From contig JAFDZF010000006.1 of NCBI GenBank assembly GCA_018267055.1, positions 1-55,156 on the forward strand: a stretch of 55,156 bases of DNA, read 5' to 3'. This document shows, one piece after another, positions 1 to 8,735 of this stretch; position 1 is the first letter of the stretch, and every line of letters begins with the position of its first letter. Made by a program: the position numbers and the translations under genes. A model generated the notes under the pieces. It ran no database searches. It saw only the letters and a list, made by a program, of their open reading frames with translations, and was not told where the DNA came from. The DNA comes from Bacteroidota bacterium. GTDB taxonomy: Bacteria > Bacteroidota > Bacteroidia > Flavobacteriales_F > PHOS-HE28.

Positions 1-52
1 GCAGGGCACCGCCGAACAGCGCGAGCAGGGCCAGGGAGAGCAGCGGACGCAT
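1..52 (-). CDS. start of a secreted protein, cut by the window edge
   Basis: Only the first 17 codons are in the window. They read as the start of a signal peptide (M-R-P-L-L-S-L-A-L-L-A-L-F-G-G-A-L), so the protein is probably exported. The ATG shares its A with the TGA stop of the neighbouring T9SS gene (TGATG), which indicates the same transcript and translational coupling. The function cannot be told from the visible part. Confidence 0.5.
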   Translation of the reverse strand, partial: MRPLLSLALLALFGGAL

Positions 53-1041
53 CAGCGGACGATGGTGATGTAACCCGTGTAGGGATCGGAGCGCCCCTGC
101 ACGTCGTTGAGGTCGATGTACCAGTAGTAGGTGGCCGTGGGCAGGTTCTTGCCGTCGAAGGGCTCCTTGTAGCCCACGCTGTGGTATACGCGCTGGCCCC
201 AGCGGTCGTAGATGCTCACGTCGGCCTGGGCGTAGTCGCGGATGTTCGGGATCTCCCACACGTCGTTGTGGCCGTCGCCATTGGGCGTGATGGTGTTCGG
301 CGGGTCGATGAGCCGCACCACCTCCACGATCACCTGGTCGCTGTAGGTGCAGCCGTTGATGTGCGTGGTCACCGTGTAGGTGGTGGTCTCGTTGGGCTGC
401 GCGATGGGATCGGGGATGGTGTTGCCGCTCAGGCCGCTCGTGGGGCTCCAGGTGTGGTCGGTGCCGCCGGTGGCATGCAGCTGCGTGTTCGCCCCGGCGG
501 GGATCTGCACGTCGTTGCCGGCGCTGAAATCCACGCCCACGATGTCCACGCCCGGGCCGCTCGTGGTCAGCGTGAAGCCGCATTGCGCATTGATGGTGGC
601 GCCGCCGTTCGCCGCACCCGCCACCAGCACCCAATAGACCGTATCAGGCAGCAGGGGCCCGGTGGTGACGGAGAGGTCCGTGGCCCCCTGCACGCAGGTG
701 GAGGCGGCGCTGAACGAGCCGGGCGCGCAGCTGCCGTCGCCGCTGAGCACCACCAGGCTCAGCTCATCGCCCATGCCGGTCAGCGCGGGGCAGTCGATGC
801 CGCTGAGGGCGATGGTGGCCAGGCCGCCCACGCTGTTCGTATGGAAGGTGTACCAGAGCACGTTGCCCGTGCCGGGGCAGAAACCGGGCACGGCGCCCGA
901 GGCACCCGTGTTGTTGCCCGCCATGGGCTGTTGCGCGCACAGGTCGATCGCGTCCGCGCAAGCGTCGTTGGGCGGCTGCGCCGCGCCGCGGGACACGGCA
1001 CCGAACAGCAGGAAAAAGAGGGCGTAACGATGATCACGCAT
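52..1041 (-). CDS. secreted protein with T9SS type B (gliding-motility-associated) C-terminal domain
   Basis: About 329 residues. An N-terminal signal peptide (MRDHRYALFFLLFGAVSRG) is followed by a domain beginning PPNDACADAIDL, common in secreted Bacteroidota proteins, then an Ig/PKD-like segment, and finally a type B sorting domain from about residue 250 (TPNGDGHNDVW, then IYDRWGQRVY). The last domain directs export through the type IX system and surface attachment or release. The ATG at 1041 is preferred; a GTG at 1047 is an in-frame alternative. The gene precedes another secreted-protein gene with a TGATG overlap. The substrate or partner is unknown. Confidence 0.85.
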   Translation of the reverse strand: MRDHRYALFFLLFGAVSRGAAQPPNDACADAIDLCAQQPMAGNNTGASGAVPGFCPGTGNVLWYTFHTNSVGGLATIALSGIDCPALTGMGDELSLVVLSGDGSCAPGSFSAASTCVQGATDLSVTTGPLLPDTVYWVLVAGAANGGATINAQCGFTLTTSGPGVDIVGVDFSAGNDVQIPAGANTQLHATGGTDHTWSPTSGLSGNTIPDPIAQPNETTTYTVTTHINGCTYSDQVIVEVVRLIDPPNTITPNGDGHNDVWEIPNIRDYAQADVSIYDRWGQRVYHSVGYKEPFDGKNLPTATYYWYIDLNDVQGRSDPYTGYITIVR

Positions 1042-1047
1042 GGGCAC

Positions 1048-1201
1048 ACCAACGGCTGCGCCGAAGGTAGACGGGGCCTATACCGTGCTCCCGCGCGCCC
1101 GATCGCAGTTTCACACACGGGACTGTTGGCGGGAACGGCCGCGCCCGACCGCCCGCCGATCGCGGCCCAGCGCGCTTTTCCCGCTTACTTTGACCGCCGC
1201 C
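1048..1201. other. divergent intergenic region
   Basis: A GC-rich spacer between the T9SS protein gene (minus) and the FkbM methyltransferase gene (plus). It should hold both promoters. I recognise only the plus-strand box at 1185-1192. Confidence 0.5.
1185..1192 (+). promoter_or_regulatory. promoter box before the FkbM methyltransferase gene
   Basis: TTACTTTG differs by one base from the Bacteroidota -7 consensus TAnnTTTG. It ends 9 nt before the ATG, implying a very short leader. The same kind of box precedes many genes in this window. Confidence 0.5.
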
Positions 1202-2026
1202 ATGCTCGCCCGCTGCACGCTGTTCGCCAAACGCATCTGGCAAAGCCGCCACCACGGCGACACCCCGCGCGAACGCGCGGCCGTGCGCCGCACGCTGCAC
1301 GCCCTGGACGCCGCCGTGCGGCACGAGAAGCCCGGGCAGGAAGTGACGGTGGACATCCTCGGCCACCCCATGCGCGGGTTCAGCCCGCGCACCCTCGCCT
1401 ACCTCTTCAACGAGGTGTTCCTCACCGATGAGTACCGCTTCCCCTCGGCCGTGCCCGACCCGGTGATCGTGGACTGCGGCGCGAACGTCGGCTTCTCGGT
1501 GCTCTACTTCAAGCGGCTCTTCCCCGCCGCCCGCATCCACGCCTTCGAGGCCAACCCGCATACGTTCCGCCTGCTGCAGCACAACATCCGGGCGAACGGG
1601 CTCAACGACGTGACCGCGGAGGCCGTGGCGCTCTCCGACCAGGAGGGTGAGGTATCCTTCTTCATCGGCGACGACCCCGGCACCCTGCTCGGATCGATGC
1701 GCGCCGACCGTGGCGGCGCGCGGGAAACGCGCGTCCCCGCCGTGCGCCTTTCCGCCACCCTCGCCGCGCTGCCGCGCGTGGACGTGGTGAAGATGGACGT
1801 GGAGGGCGCGGAGCGGTGGATCCTCGACGACCTCGTCCGGTCGGGGATGCTCACGAAGCCCGCGCGCTACCTCATCGAGTACCACCACCAGATCGGCGCC
1901 GACGCCCCGCGCTTCGCGGAATTCCTCGCGCCCTTCGAACACGCGGGATTCCGCTATAGCGTGCGCGCGAACGGCCGCTCACCGGAAGGCTTCCAGGACG
2001 TGCTGCTGCACCTGGTGCGCGGCTGA
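1202..2026 (+). CDS. FkbM family SAM-dependent methyltransferase
   Basis: 274 residues. The SAM-binding motif I is VIVDCGANVGFSV (around residues 88-100), followed by the acidic strand end HAFEANP and, later, the FkbM-typical VDVVKMDVEGAE. Such enzymes O-methylate small molecules, sugars or glycans; the substrate cannot be assigned here. The ATG at 1202 was chosen because it follows a promoter box by 9 nt and begins near where the family starts. The frame stays open upstream to about 1040, but that part lies over the promoter. The gene stands alone: DinB on its right is convergent. Confidence 0.85.
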   Translation: MLARCTLFAKRIWQSRHHGDTPRERAAVRRTLHALDAAVRHEKPGQEVTVDILGHPMRGFSPRTLAYLFNEVFLTDEYRFPSAVPDPVIVDCGANVGFSVLYFKRLFPAARIHAFEANPHTFRLLQHNIRANGLNDVTAEAVALSDQEGEVSFFIGDDPGTLLGSMRADRGGARETRVPAVRLSATLAALPRVDVVKMDVEGAERWILDDLVRSGMLTKPARYLIEYHHQIGADAPRFAEFLAPFEHAGFRYSVRANGRSPEGFQDVLLHLVRG

Positions 2027-2029
2027 CCC

Positions 2030-2554
2030 TCAGCCCCGGCCCTGCCCGAACTTCTCCGCATTGAAGGCCTGCGTCCCGCCGCGCGGGATGGACAGGGAGA
2101 CCCAGGCGTGACCGACCGACGCCCGCGCGAGCAGCACGATCTGGCCGACGTGGTACGCATAGTGCGCCAACTGCCGCAGCAGCGCCTCCTGCACCGTGTG
2201 CGCTTCGCCGCGGATGTGCACGGTGCGCGCCAGGTCGGCATCGCCCAGCCCGTCGATCGCCGCGAAGAAGCAGGCCCATCCGCTCGCCCAGTCCGCGAGC
2301 AGCTCGGCACGGGGCATCGTGTTCTCGGTGAACTCGCCTTCCCGGTCCCGCCAGGGCTTCTCACCGTCGCTGGTGAGGAAGTCGGTGAAGCGCGAGCGCA
2401 TGTTGCCCGCCAGGTGCCGCATCACCACGGCGATGGAGTTGCCGTCCTCGCCGATCACGCGGTGGAGGTCGGCATCGGGCACCTGGGCCACGGCCTTCTC
2501 ACCGAGGACACGGTATTGGTCGAACAGCCGATGCAGGGTGGCGAGGGTCGTCAT
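2030..2554 (-). CDS. DinB-like protein (DUF1572 type)
   Basis: 174 residues, all helical in character, matching the four-helix DinB/YfiT-like fold. Typical elements are the early VMRHLAGNM segment and the later LRQLAHYAYHVGQIVLLAR, whose histidines are positioned like the metal ligands of the family. Bacterial members are thiol-dependent transferases or hydrolases, or of unknown role. The ATG at 2554 lies 20 nt after a good promoter box (TATTTTCG). The longer open frame to 2680 has a non-conserved, low-quality N terminus. Convergent with the methyltransferase gene, 3 bp apart. Confidence 0.75.
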   Translation of the reverse strand: MTTLATLHRLFDQYRVLGEKAVAQVPDADLHRVIGEDGNSIAVVMRHLAGNMRSRFTDFLTSDGEKPWRDREGEFTENTMPRAELLADWASGWACFFAAIDGLGDADLARTVHIRGEAHTVQEALLRQLAHYAYHVGQIVLLARASVGHAWVSLSIPRGGTQAFNAEKFGQGRG

Positions 2555-2573
2555 GGGGGAATGGAAGCGGACC

Positions 2574-2581
2574 CGAAAATA
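2574..2581 (-). promoter_or_regulatory. promoter box before the DinB gene
   Basis: On the minus strand it reads TATTTTCG, a perfect TAnnTTCG box. It ends 20 nt before the chosen start codon, which supports that start over upstream ones. Confidence 0.5.
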
Positions 2582-2691
2582 CCTCCCTCCACAGGACGGC
2601 ACCGGGACGACCCGATGTAAACCTTTCCCGGAAGGATGTAACGCCCGGGCGCACCCGGCTCCGGTGCTTTGCAGCATCATTCCGAACGCAC

Positions 2692-3117
2692 ATGGACACC
2701 TCCATCCCCCTTCCCCTCCTCGGCGTTGAAAGCGCCCACTGCGCCATGCGCGTGGAGCAGGCGCTCCGCACCGTCCCGGCCATCACCGGCATCGACGTAC
2801 GCCGCGCCGACCAGGTCGCCGTGATCACGAGCGCTTCACCCGGCCCCGCCGTGCGCGAAGCAGTGGCTGCGATCCGCCGCGCCGGCTACGACGTGGCCGT
2901 GGAACAGCACCGGTCCGGCACGCAAGGCATCTCCTGCGCCGGATGTGCCGGCAGCGCCACGGCCGCCCTCACCGCGCTGCCCGGCGTGCTCGACGTGGCG
3001 CTGGACGTCGCCGGGGCCACCGCCACCATCACCACGATCAAGGGCGCGCTCAGCACCGACGACCTCGCCCGGGCGTTGAGACCTCTGGGATACGGCCTCC
3101 TGCCGCTGGCCGCCTGA
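2692..3117 (+). CDS. double heavy-metal-associated (HMA) domain protein, putative copper chaperone
   Basis: 141 residues formed by two HMA (ferredoxin-like) domains. The second has the canonical copper site CAGC in GISCAGCAGS (about residue 80). In the first the CxxC is replaced by SAHC (ESAHCAMRVEQAL), keeping one Cys and adding a His. The protein probably hands Cu(I) to the ATPase encoded 12 bp downstream. It has no signal peptide, so it is cytoplasmic. It is the first gene of a four-gene copper operon. Family and copper context are clear; the metal load of domain 1 is inference. Confidence 0.8.
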   Translation: MDTSIPLPLLGVESAHCAMRVEQALRTVPAITGIDVRRADQVAVITSASPGPAVREAVAAIRRAGYDVAVEQHRSGTQGISCAGCAGSATAALTALPGVLDVALDVAGATATITTIKGALSTDDLARALRPLGYGLLPLAA

Positions 3118-3129
3118 ACAGCACCGACC

Positions 3130-5559
3130 ATGGCCGCTGAGAAGAACACCGTCGTCCTGCCCGTGGAGAACATGGACAGCGAGCATTGCGCCCTGATCGT
3201 GGACAAGGCCCTGGCCGGCATCCCCGCCATCGCGGAACACCACGTGGAGCTGAACAACCGCAGCGCGGTGATCGCCACCACGCAGCCGGTGGAAGCCGTC
3301 AAGGAGGCGGTGAAGGCCATCCGCGACCACGGGTACGACGTGCCCACCGCGAAGCGCACCTTCCCGGTGACGGGCATGACCTGCGCCAGCTGCGTGCGCA
3401 GCGTGGAGAGCATGCTGCTGGCCCAGCCGGGCGTGCTCGATGCCGCCGTGAACCTGGCCACGAACACGGTACAGGTGACCTATGTGCCCGGCGTGATCGA
3501 CAACCGCCGCATGCAGGCCGCTGTCCGGAGCATCGGGTACGACCTGATCGTCGGCGAGGAGCGCGACGCGACCGCCGACCTCGAGGAGATGCACCGCGCC
3601 CGCATGGCCTCGCTCCGGCGACGGCTGTGGGCCTCCATCGCGCTGAGCATCCCGCTGGTGGTCATCGGGATGTTCCTCATGGCCGAGCCGTGGGCGAACA
3701 TCGCCATGTGGGCCCTGAGCACGCCGGTGGTGCTCGTGTCCGGCCGCCAGTTCTTCATCAACGCCTGGAAGCAGGCGCGCCACCGCAGCGCCAACATGGA
3801 CACGCTGGTGGCCCTGAGCACGGGCGTGGCCTATGCTTTCAGCGTGTTCAACACGCTGCATCCCTCCTTCTGGACCGCGCGCGGGCTGATGCCCCATGTG
3901 TACTTCGAGGCGGCCGCCGTGGTGATCACCTTCGTGCTGCTCGGCAAGTACCTGGAGGAGCGGGCCAAGGCGGGAACGTCCAGCGCGATCAAGAAACTGA
4001 TGGGGCTCCGCCCCAGCACCGTGCTGCGCGAAGGACCCGACGGCCAGGCGCGCGAGGTGGCCATCGCCGACGTGGACGTGGACGACATCCTGGTGGTGCG
4101 GCCCGGCGAGAGCATCGCGGTGGACGGCGAGGTGATCGGCGGCGAGAGCTACGTGGACGAAAGCATGATCAGCGGTGAGGCGGTGCCCGTGGCCAAGGCG
4201 GCGGGCGCTCCGCTGCTGGCCGGCACCATCAACCAGAAGGGCAGCCTGCGCATGCGCGCCCGGAAGGTGGGTGCCGCCACCCTGCTGGCGCAGATCGTGC
4301 GCACCGTGCAGGAGGCGCAAGGCAGCAAGGCCCCGGTGCAGAAGCTGGTGGACAAGGTGGCCGCCGTGTTCGTGCCCGTCGTCATCGGCATCGCCGTCCT
4401 CAGCGCCATCGCGTGGTGGGTGTTCGGCGGTGAGCATGCCTTCACCCAGGGACTGCTGGCCCTGGTGACCGTGCTGGTGATCGCCTGCCCCTGCGCGCTG
4501 GGCCTGGCCACGCCCACGGCCATCATGGCCGGCATGGGCAAGGGCGCGGAGAACGGCATCCTGATCAAGGACGCGGAGAGCCTCGAGCGTGCGCAGCGCA
4601 TCACCGCCATCGTGCTCGACAAGACCGGCACCATCACCGAAGGCAAGCCCGAGGTGGTGGAAGCGATGGGCCTGGACGACCCCGCGGCCGCCACCGCGCT
4701 GCTGGCGATCGCATCCCGCTCCGAGCATCCTCTGGCCGAAGCCGTGACGCGGTACCTGCATGCCGGCGACGTACACCACCAGGCCGACATGAGCGGTTTC
4801 GAGAGCCTCACCGGCAAGGGCGTGAAGGCCGTCGTGGCCGGCACCCCGTGGCTCATGGGCAGTGCCCGGCTGCTGGAGGAGAGCGGCATCCGCATCGACG
4901 CCGCCTTCCGCGAGCGCGAACGCGGCTGGCAGGCCGCCGCACGCACCGTGGTGTGGCTGGCCGACGGGCAGCGGGTACGGGCCGCCGTGGCCATCGCCGA
5001 CCGCATCAAGCCCGGTGCCGCGGCGGCCATCGCCCGCCTGAAGGGCGCCGGCATCAGCGTGCACATGCAGACCGGCGACTCGCGCCGCACCGCACAGGCC
5101 GTGGCGCAGGAAGTGGGCATCGCCGACGTGCGCAGCGAAGTGCTTCCCCGCGACAAGGCCGCCTTCGTCACCGCGCTCCAGCAGCAGGGCCACGTGGTGG
5201 CCATGGTGGGCGACGGCATCAACGACAGCGAGGCCCTCGCCAAGGCCGACGTGAGCATCGCCATGGGGCACGGCAGCGACATCGCCATGGACGTGGCCCG
5301 CATGACCCTCATCACCTCCGACCTCCATGCCATCCCGCGCGCCATCACCCTGTCGCGGCGCACCGTGTCGCTCATCCGCCAGAACCTCTTCTGGGCCTTC
5401 ATCTATAACGTGCTGGGCATCCCCATCGCCGCGGGCGTACTGTACCCGAGCATCGGCTTCCTCCTGGACCCGATGATCGCCGGCGCGGCCATGGCCTTCA
5501 GCAGCGTCAGCGTGGTCACCAACAGCCTCCGGCTGCGCTGGATGGCCCTCGACCGATAA
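3130..5559 (+). CDS. copA: copper-exporting P1B-type ATPase
   Basis: 809 residues, a usual CopA length. Two N-terminal HMA domains: a degenerate one ([13 protein letters not shown], single Cys20) and a canonical one (GMTCASC, Cys85/Cys88). Then come the transmembrane helices, the actuator motif ISGEAVPV (about 347), the membrane metal site CPC in [12 protein letters not shown] (about 451), the phosphorylation site DKTGT (Asp497) and the hinge [14 protein letters not shown] (about 694). It pumps Cu(I) out of the cytoplasm at the expense of ATP. The gene lies between a copper chaperone gene and periplasmic copper genes. Its stop overlaps the next start (TAATG). Confidence 0.93.
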   Translation: MAAEKNTVVLPVENMDSEHCALIVDKALAGIPAIAEHHVELNNRSAVIATTQPVEAVKEAVKAIRDHGYDVPTAKRTFPVTGMTCASCVRSVESMLLAQPGVLDAAVNLATNTVQVTYVPGVIDNRRMQAAVRSIGYDLIVGEERDATADLEEMHRARMASLRRRLWASIALSIPLVVIGMFLMAEPWANIAMWALSTPVVLVSGRQFFINAWKQARHRSANMDTLVALSTGVAYAFSVFNTLHPSFWTARGLMPHVYFEAAAVVITFVLLGKYLEERAKAGTSSAIKKLMGLRPSTVLREGPDGQAREVAIADVDVDDILVVRPGESIAVDGEVIGGESYVDESMISGEAVPVAKAAGAPLLAGTINQKGSLRMRARKVGAATLLAQIVRTVQEAQGSKAPVQKLVDKVAAVFVPVVIGIAVLSAIAWWVFGGEHAFTQGLLALVTVLVIACPCALGLATPTAIMAGMGKGAENGILIKDAESLERAQRITAIVLDKTGTITEGKPEVVEAMGLDDPAAATALLAIASRSEHPLAEAVTRYLHAGDVHHQADMSGFESLTGKGVKAVVAGTPWLMGSARLLEESGIRIDAAFRERERGWQAAARTVVWLADGQRVRAAVAIADRIKPGAAAAIARLKGAGISVHMQTGDSRRTAQAVAQEVGIADVRSEVLPRDKAAFVTALQQQGHVVAMVGDGINDSEALAKADVSIAMGHGSDIAMDVARMTLITSDLHAIPRAITLSRRTVSLIRQNLFWAFIYNVLGIPIAAGVLYPSIGFLLDPMIAGAAMAFSSVSVVTNSLRLRWMALDR

Positions 5560-6455
5560 TGCACCGAACACCCTTCCCCATGGACACCAAGGCGATCCTT
5601 CTTTCCCTCCCGCTGCTCGCGTTCCTCCCGAGCTGCAACGCCCAGATCAAGCACGCACGCACCGCCACCGTCCGGATCGACGGCAACTGCGGCATGTGCG
5701 AAGCCACCATCGAAAAGGCGGCCGACGTGAAGGCCGAGGCGCACGCCGATTGGGACAAGGACACCAAGCAGGCCGTGATCGTCCTCGACACCACCCGCAC
5801 GACGCTGGACGCCGTGCTGCGCCGGATCGCGAACGCGGGCTACGACAACGAGCGCTACCTCGCCCCCGACGCGGCCTATGCCGGGCTTCCCGCATGCTGC
5901 CGGTATGAGCGGAGCAGGCGCGCACCGGAGCCGGAAGGAACGCCGGCCGGCCATGATGCGCACGGCCACCGACACACGGCGGGCACGGAGCAGGCCGCGA
6001 ACGCGGCACCCTCCGACCAAAGCCCGCAGCAGGAACTGAACGCGGTGTTCGCGGCCTACTTTTCCATGAAAGATGCCCTGGTGGCCTCCGATGCGGCGCT
6101 CGCCAGGCAGCGCGGCGCGGCCTTCGATGAGGCCGTGCACAGCGTGCCCATGGACAAGCTCGATCCGAAGCTGCACACCCTGTGGATGGACGTGATGCCC
6201 GGCCTGATGGATCCCGCGCACCTGATCTCCGGCACGACCGACCTCAAGAAGCAACGCGATGCCTTCGCGCAGCTCACCACCCCGATGAAGCGGCTGGCCC
6301 AGGGCTTCCCCACAGGCCTGACGATCTATGTGGACCACTGCCCCATGTACAACGGCGGCTCGGATTGGCTGAGCACCGACCAGGCGATCAAGAACCCCTT
6401 CTTCGGCAGCGCCATGCTGGGCTGCGGCAGCGTGTCCGGGACCATCGAACCGTGA
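5559..6455 (+). CDS. HMA plus DUF3347 lipoprotein, periplasmic copper binding
   Basis: About 298 residues. The type II signal sequence ends in LPSC, so the product is probably a periplasmic lipoprotein. An HMA-like domain follows with the site CGMC (GNCGMCEATIEKA), then a His-rich linker (HDAHGHRH), then a DUF3347 domain with the copper-protein-like ending HCPMYNGGSDWL. DUF3347 is also found in CusB-type efflux and copper resistance proteins. The ATG at 5559 overlaps the copA stop; the ATG at 5580 gives a tighter lipoprotein signal and is equally possible. A role as periplasmic copper carrier between CopA and the oxidase is inferred from the order of genes. Confidence 0.8.
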   Translation: MHRTPFPMDTKAILLSLPLLAFLPSCNAQIKHARTATVRIDGNCGMCEATIEKAADVKAEAHADWDKDTKQAVIVLDTTRTTLDAVLRRIANAGYDNERYLAPDAAYAGLPACCRYERSRRAPEPEGTPAGHDAHGHRHTAGTEQAANAAPSDQSPQQELNAVFAAYFSMKDALVASDAALARQRGAAFDEAVHSVPMDKLDPKLHTLWMDVMPGLMDPAHLISGTTDLKKQRDAFAQLTTPMKRLAQGFPTGLTIYVDHCPMYNGGSDWLSTDQAIKNPFFGSAMLGCGSVSGTIEP

Positions 6456-8725
6456 TCGCGGTGAGGGAGCGCAGCACATCCAAGGGCGTACAGCGGACCA
6501 TCACGGCCCTGGCCTTCCTGCTGCTGGCAACGGTGGATACCGACGCACAGTACGGCGACATCTCCACCGGCCAGGCGGGACCGGCCTCACCGGGGGTCAC
6601 CCGCTACGAGCTGTCCATCGCCGATACGGTGGTGGACTACAGCGGGAAGGAGCGCCAGGCGATCGCGGTGAACGGGAGCATCCCCATGCCCACGCTCACG
6701 TTCACCGAAGGCGATACCGCCCTGATCGTGGTGCACAACCGCATGCGGGTGGAGACCTCGCTGCACTGGCACGGCCTCATCCTCCCCAACGAGATGGACG
6801 GCGTGCCCTACCTCACCACGGCCCCTATCCCGCCCGAGGGGACGGTCGCGTACAAGTTCCCGCTGGTGCAGAGCGGCACCTACTGGTACCACTCCCACAC
6901 GCAGCTGCAGGAACAGGTGGGCATGTACGGTGCCCTCATCATCCACAAGCGCGATGAGCCGCCCATGCCTGAGCAGGTGATCATCCTGAGCGACTGGACC
7001 GATGCCGACCCTGCACAGGTGCACCGCCGCCTGCACAATGCCAACGACTGGCCCGCGATCCAGAAGCACCGCGTGCGGCCCGGCAGTGTGCAGAGCTACC
7101 TGGACGCCATCAAGGCCGGCCGGTTCGGCACCAAGGTCACCAACGAGTGGAAGCGCATGCGTGCCATGGACGTCAGCGACGTCTATTACGAACGCTTCCT
7201 CGCCAATGGCCGCCCCGAGGCCGAAGCCCCGGAGCTGGCCGCCGGGCAGCGCGTGCGGCTGCGGGTCATCAATGGCAGCTCGTCCACCTATTTCTGGATC
7301 AGCTATGCCGGCGGGCGGATGGCCGTGGTGGCGAGCGACGGCATGGACGTGGAGCCCGTGGAGGTGGACCGCTTCATCATGGGCGTGGCCGAGACCTACG
7401 ACGTGCTCGTGGACCTGCCCGCGGACAGCACCGCGTACGAGCTGCTGGCCACGTCGGAGGACCGCACCGGATCGGCCTCGCTGTGGCTCGGCAGCGGCGT
7501 GCGCCAGCTCGACGACCCGCTGGGGCCACTGGACTACTTCGCGGGCATGGGCATGATGAACGACATGATGCGCATGGACGGCTCCATGGACGACATGGGC
7601 ATGCGGATGGGCCTGCAGCGGATGGACATGAACGCCGTGATGTACCCCGAGGTCCAGGGCCCGCCGGAGGGCGGACAGGAAGCACAAGCCGGCCACCGAA
7701 CACCCGATGGCCCCCTCACGCTCAACTATGGCATGCTGCGCTCACCCGTGCCCACCACGCTCCCCCCCGGCCCGGTGCGCGAGCTGCGCTTCGAGCTCAC
7801 CGGCAACATGGACCGCTACCTGTGGACCATCGACAACAAGACCGTCTCCGAGGCCGACCGCATCCTGATCAGGAAAGGCGAGAACCTGCGCATCATCCTC
7901 CACAACAACTCGATGATGCGCCACCCGATGCACCTGCACGGCCACTTCTTCCGCGTGCTCAACGGCCAGGGCGACCACGCGCCGCTGAAGAACGTGCTGG
8001 ACATCATGCCGATGGAGACCGACACCATCGAGTTCGCGGCCACCGAATATGGCGACTGGTTCTTCCACTGCCACATCCTCTACCACATGATGAGCGGCAT
8101 GGGACGCGTGTTCAGCTATACGGACAGCCCGCCGAACCCCCAGCTCCCCGATGCGCCGAAGGCCTGGCGCTCCTTCCTGAAGGACGACCGTTACACGCAC
8201 CTCATGTTCCAGAACGACTTCGCCACCAACGGCAACGACGGCGAGGCCATGCTCCAGGGGAAACGATGGAAGTGGCAGGCCGAGTGGCGCCTGGGCTACA
8301 TGGCCCACCACGGGTACGAGATGGAGACCCACCTCGGTCCCTTGCTGGGGCCACGGCAATGGTGGTTCCCCTACATCGGCTTCGACTGGCGCGACCGCAC
8401 GCCCGAAATGGGCGGGATGCCCGAGGACGACCTCTTCGGCCAGGGCAACACCAAGGACCGCCGCGCGGCCCTCTGCCTCGGGATACAGTACACGCTGCCC
8501 ATGCTCTTCGTGCTCGATGCCCGCATCGACTCGGACCAGCGCGTGCGCGCGCAGCTCATGCGCGAGGACATCCCCCTGACCCCCCGCGCGCGCCTCGACC
8601 TCATGGGCAACAGCGACCTGGAATACATGGCCCGCGTGCGCTACATCCTCACGAAGGAACTGGCCCTCACGTCGCATTACGACAGCGACATGGGCTTCGG
8701 CGTAGGCCTCGCGTTCACCTACTGA
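6452..8725 (+). CDS. multicopper oxidase (CopA/CueO type) with C-terminal CopB-like domain
   Basis: About 757 residues. A signal peptide ends near TDAQ. The oxidase has all four copper-ligand blocks: HWHGLILPN (about 105), WYHSHTQLQ (about 148), HPMHLHGHFF (about 492) and HCHILYHMMSGM (about 539, with the T1 copper Met). A Met-rich stretch (MGMMNDMMRMDGSMDDMGMRMG) is typical of Cu(I) oxidases. From about residue 570 the tail resembles an outer-membrane CopB-like beta barrel (alternating strands ending GVGLAFTY). It probably oxidises periplasmic Cu(I). The GTG at 6452 overlaps the previous stop (GTGA); the GTG at 6461 is an alternative. Confidence 0.87.
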   Translation: MIAVRERSTSKGVQRTITALAFLLLATVDTDAQYGDISTGQAGPASPGVTRYELSIADTVVDYSGKERQAIAVNGSIPMPTLTFTEGDTALIVVHNRMRVETSLHWHGLILPNEMDGVPYLTTAPIPPEGTVAYKFPLVQSGTYWYHSHTQLQEQVGMYGALIIHKRDEPPMPEQVIILSDWTDADPAQVHRRLHNANDWPAIQKHRVRPGSVQSYLDAIKAGRFGTKVTNEWKRMRAMDVSDVYYERFLANGRPEAEAPELAAGQRVRLRVINGSSSTYFWISYAGGRMAVVASDGMDVEPVEVDRFIMGVAETYDVLVDLPADSTAYELLATSEDRTGSASLWLGSGVRQLDDPLGPLDYFAGMGMMNDMMRMDGSMDDMGMRMGLQRMDMNAVMYPEVQGPPEGGQEAQAGHRTPDGPLTLNYGMLRSPVPTTLPPGPVRELRFELTGNMDRYLWTIDNKTVSEADRILIRKGENLRIILHNNSMMRHPMHLHGHFFRVLNGQGDHAPLKNVLDIMPMETDTIEFAATEYGDWFFHCHILYHMMSGMGRVFSYTDSPPNPQLPDAPKAWRSFLKDDRYTHLMFQNDFATNGNDGEAMLQGKRWKWQAEWRLGYMAHHGYEMETHLGPLLGPRQWWFPYIGFDWRDRTPEMGGMPEDDLFGQGNTKDRRAALCLGIQYTLPMLFVLDARIDSDQRVRAQLMREDIPLTPRARLDLMGNSDLEYMARVRYILTKELALTSHYDSDMGFGVGLAFTY

Positions 8726-8735
8726 CGCCCCCGGC

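Noticed and set aside
181-1431. Long open plus-strand frame opposite the T9SS type B gene
   Set aside because: A GC-rich shadow frame of the minus-strand gene; the translation is His/Val/Arg/Ala-rich without domains. Similar shadows exist opposite copA, ccoNO, metG and others.
2600-2691. Operator of the same family in front of the copper operon
   Set aside because: No CTGAC-N4-GTCAG or near match lies at the expected distances from the GTGCTTTG box; copper genes are probably under another regulator.
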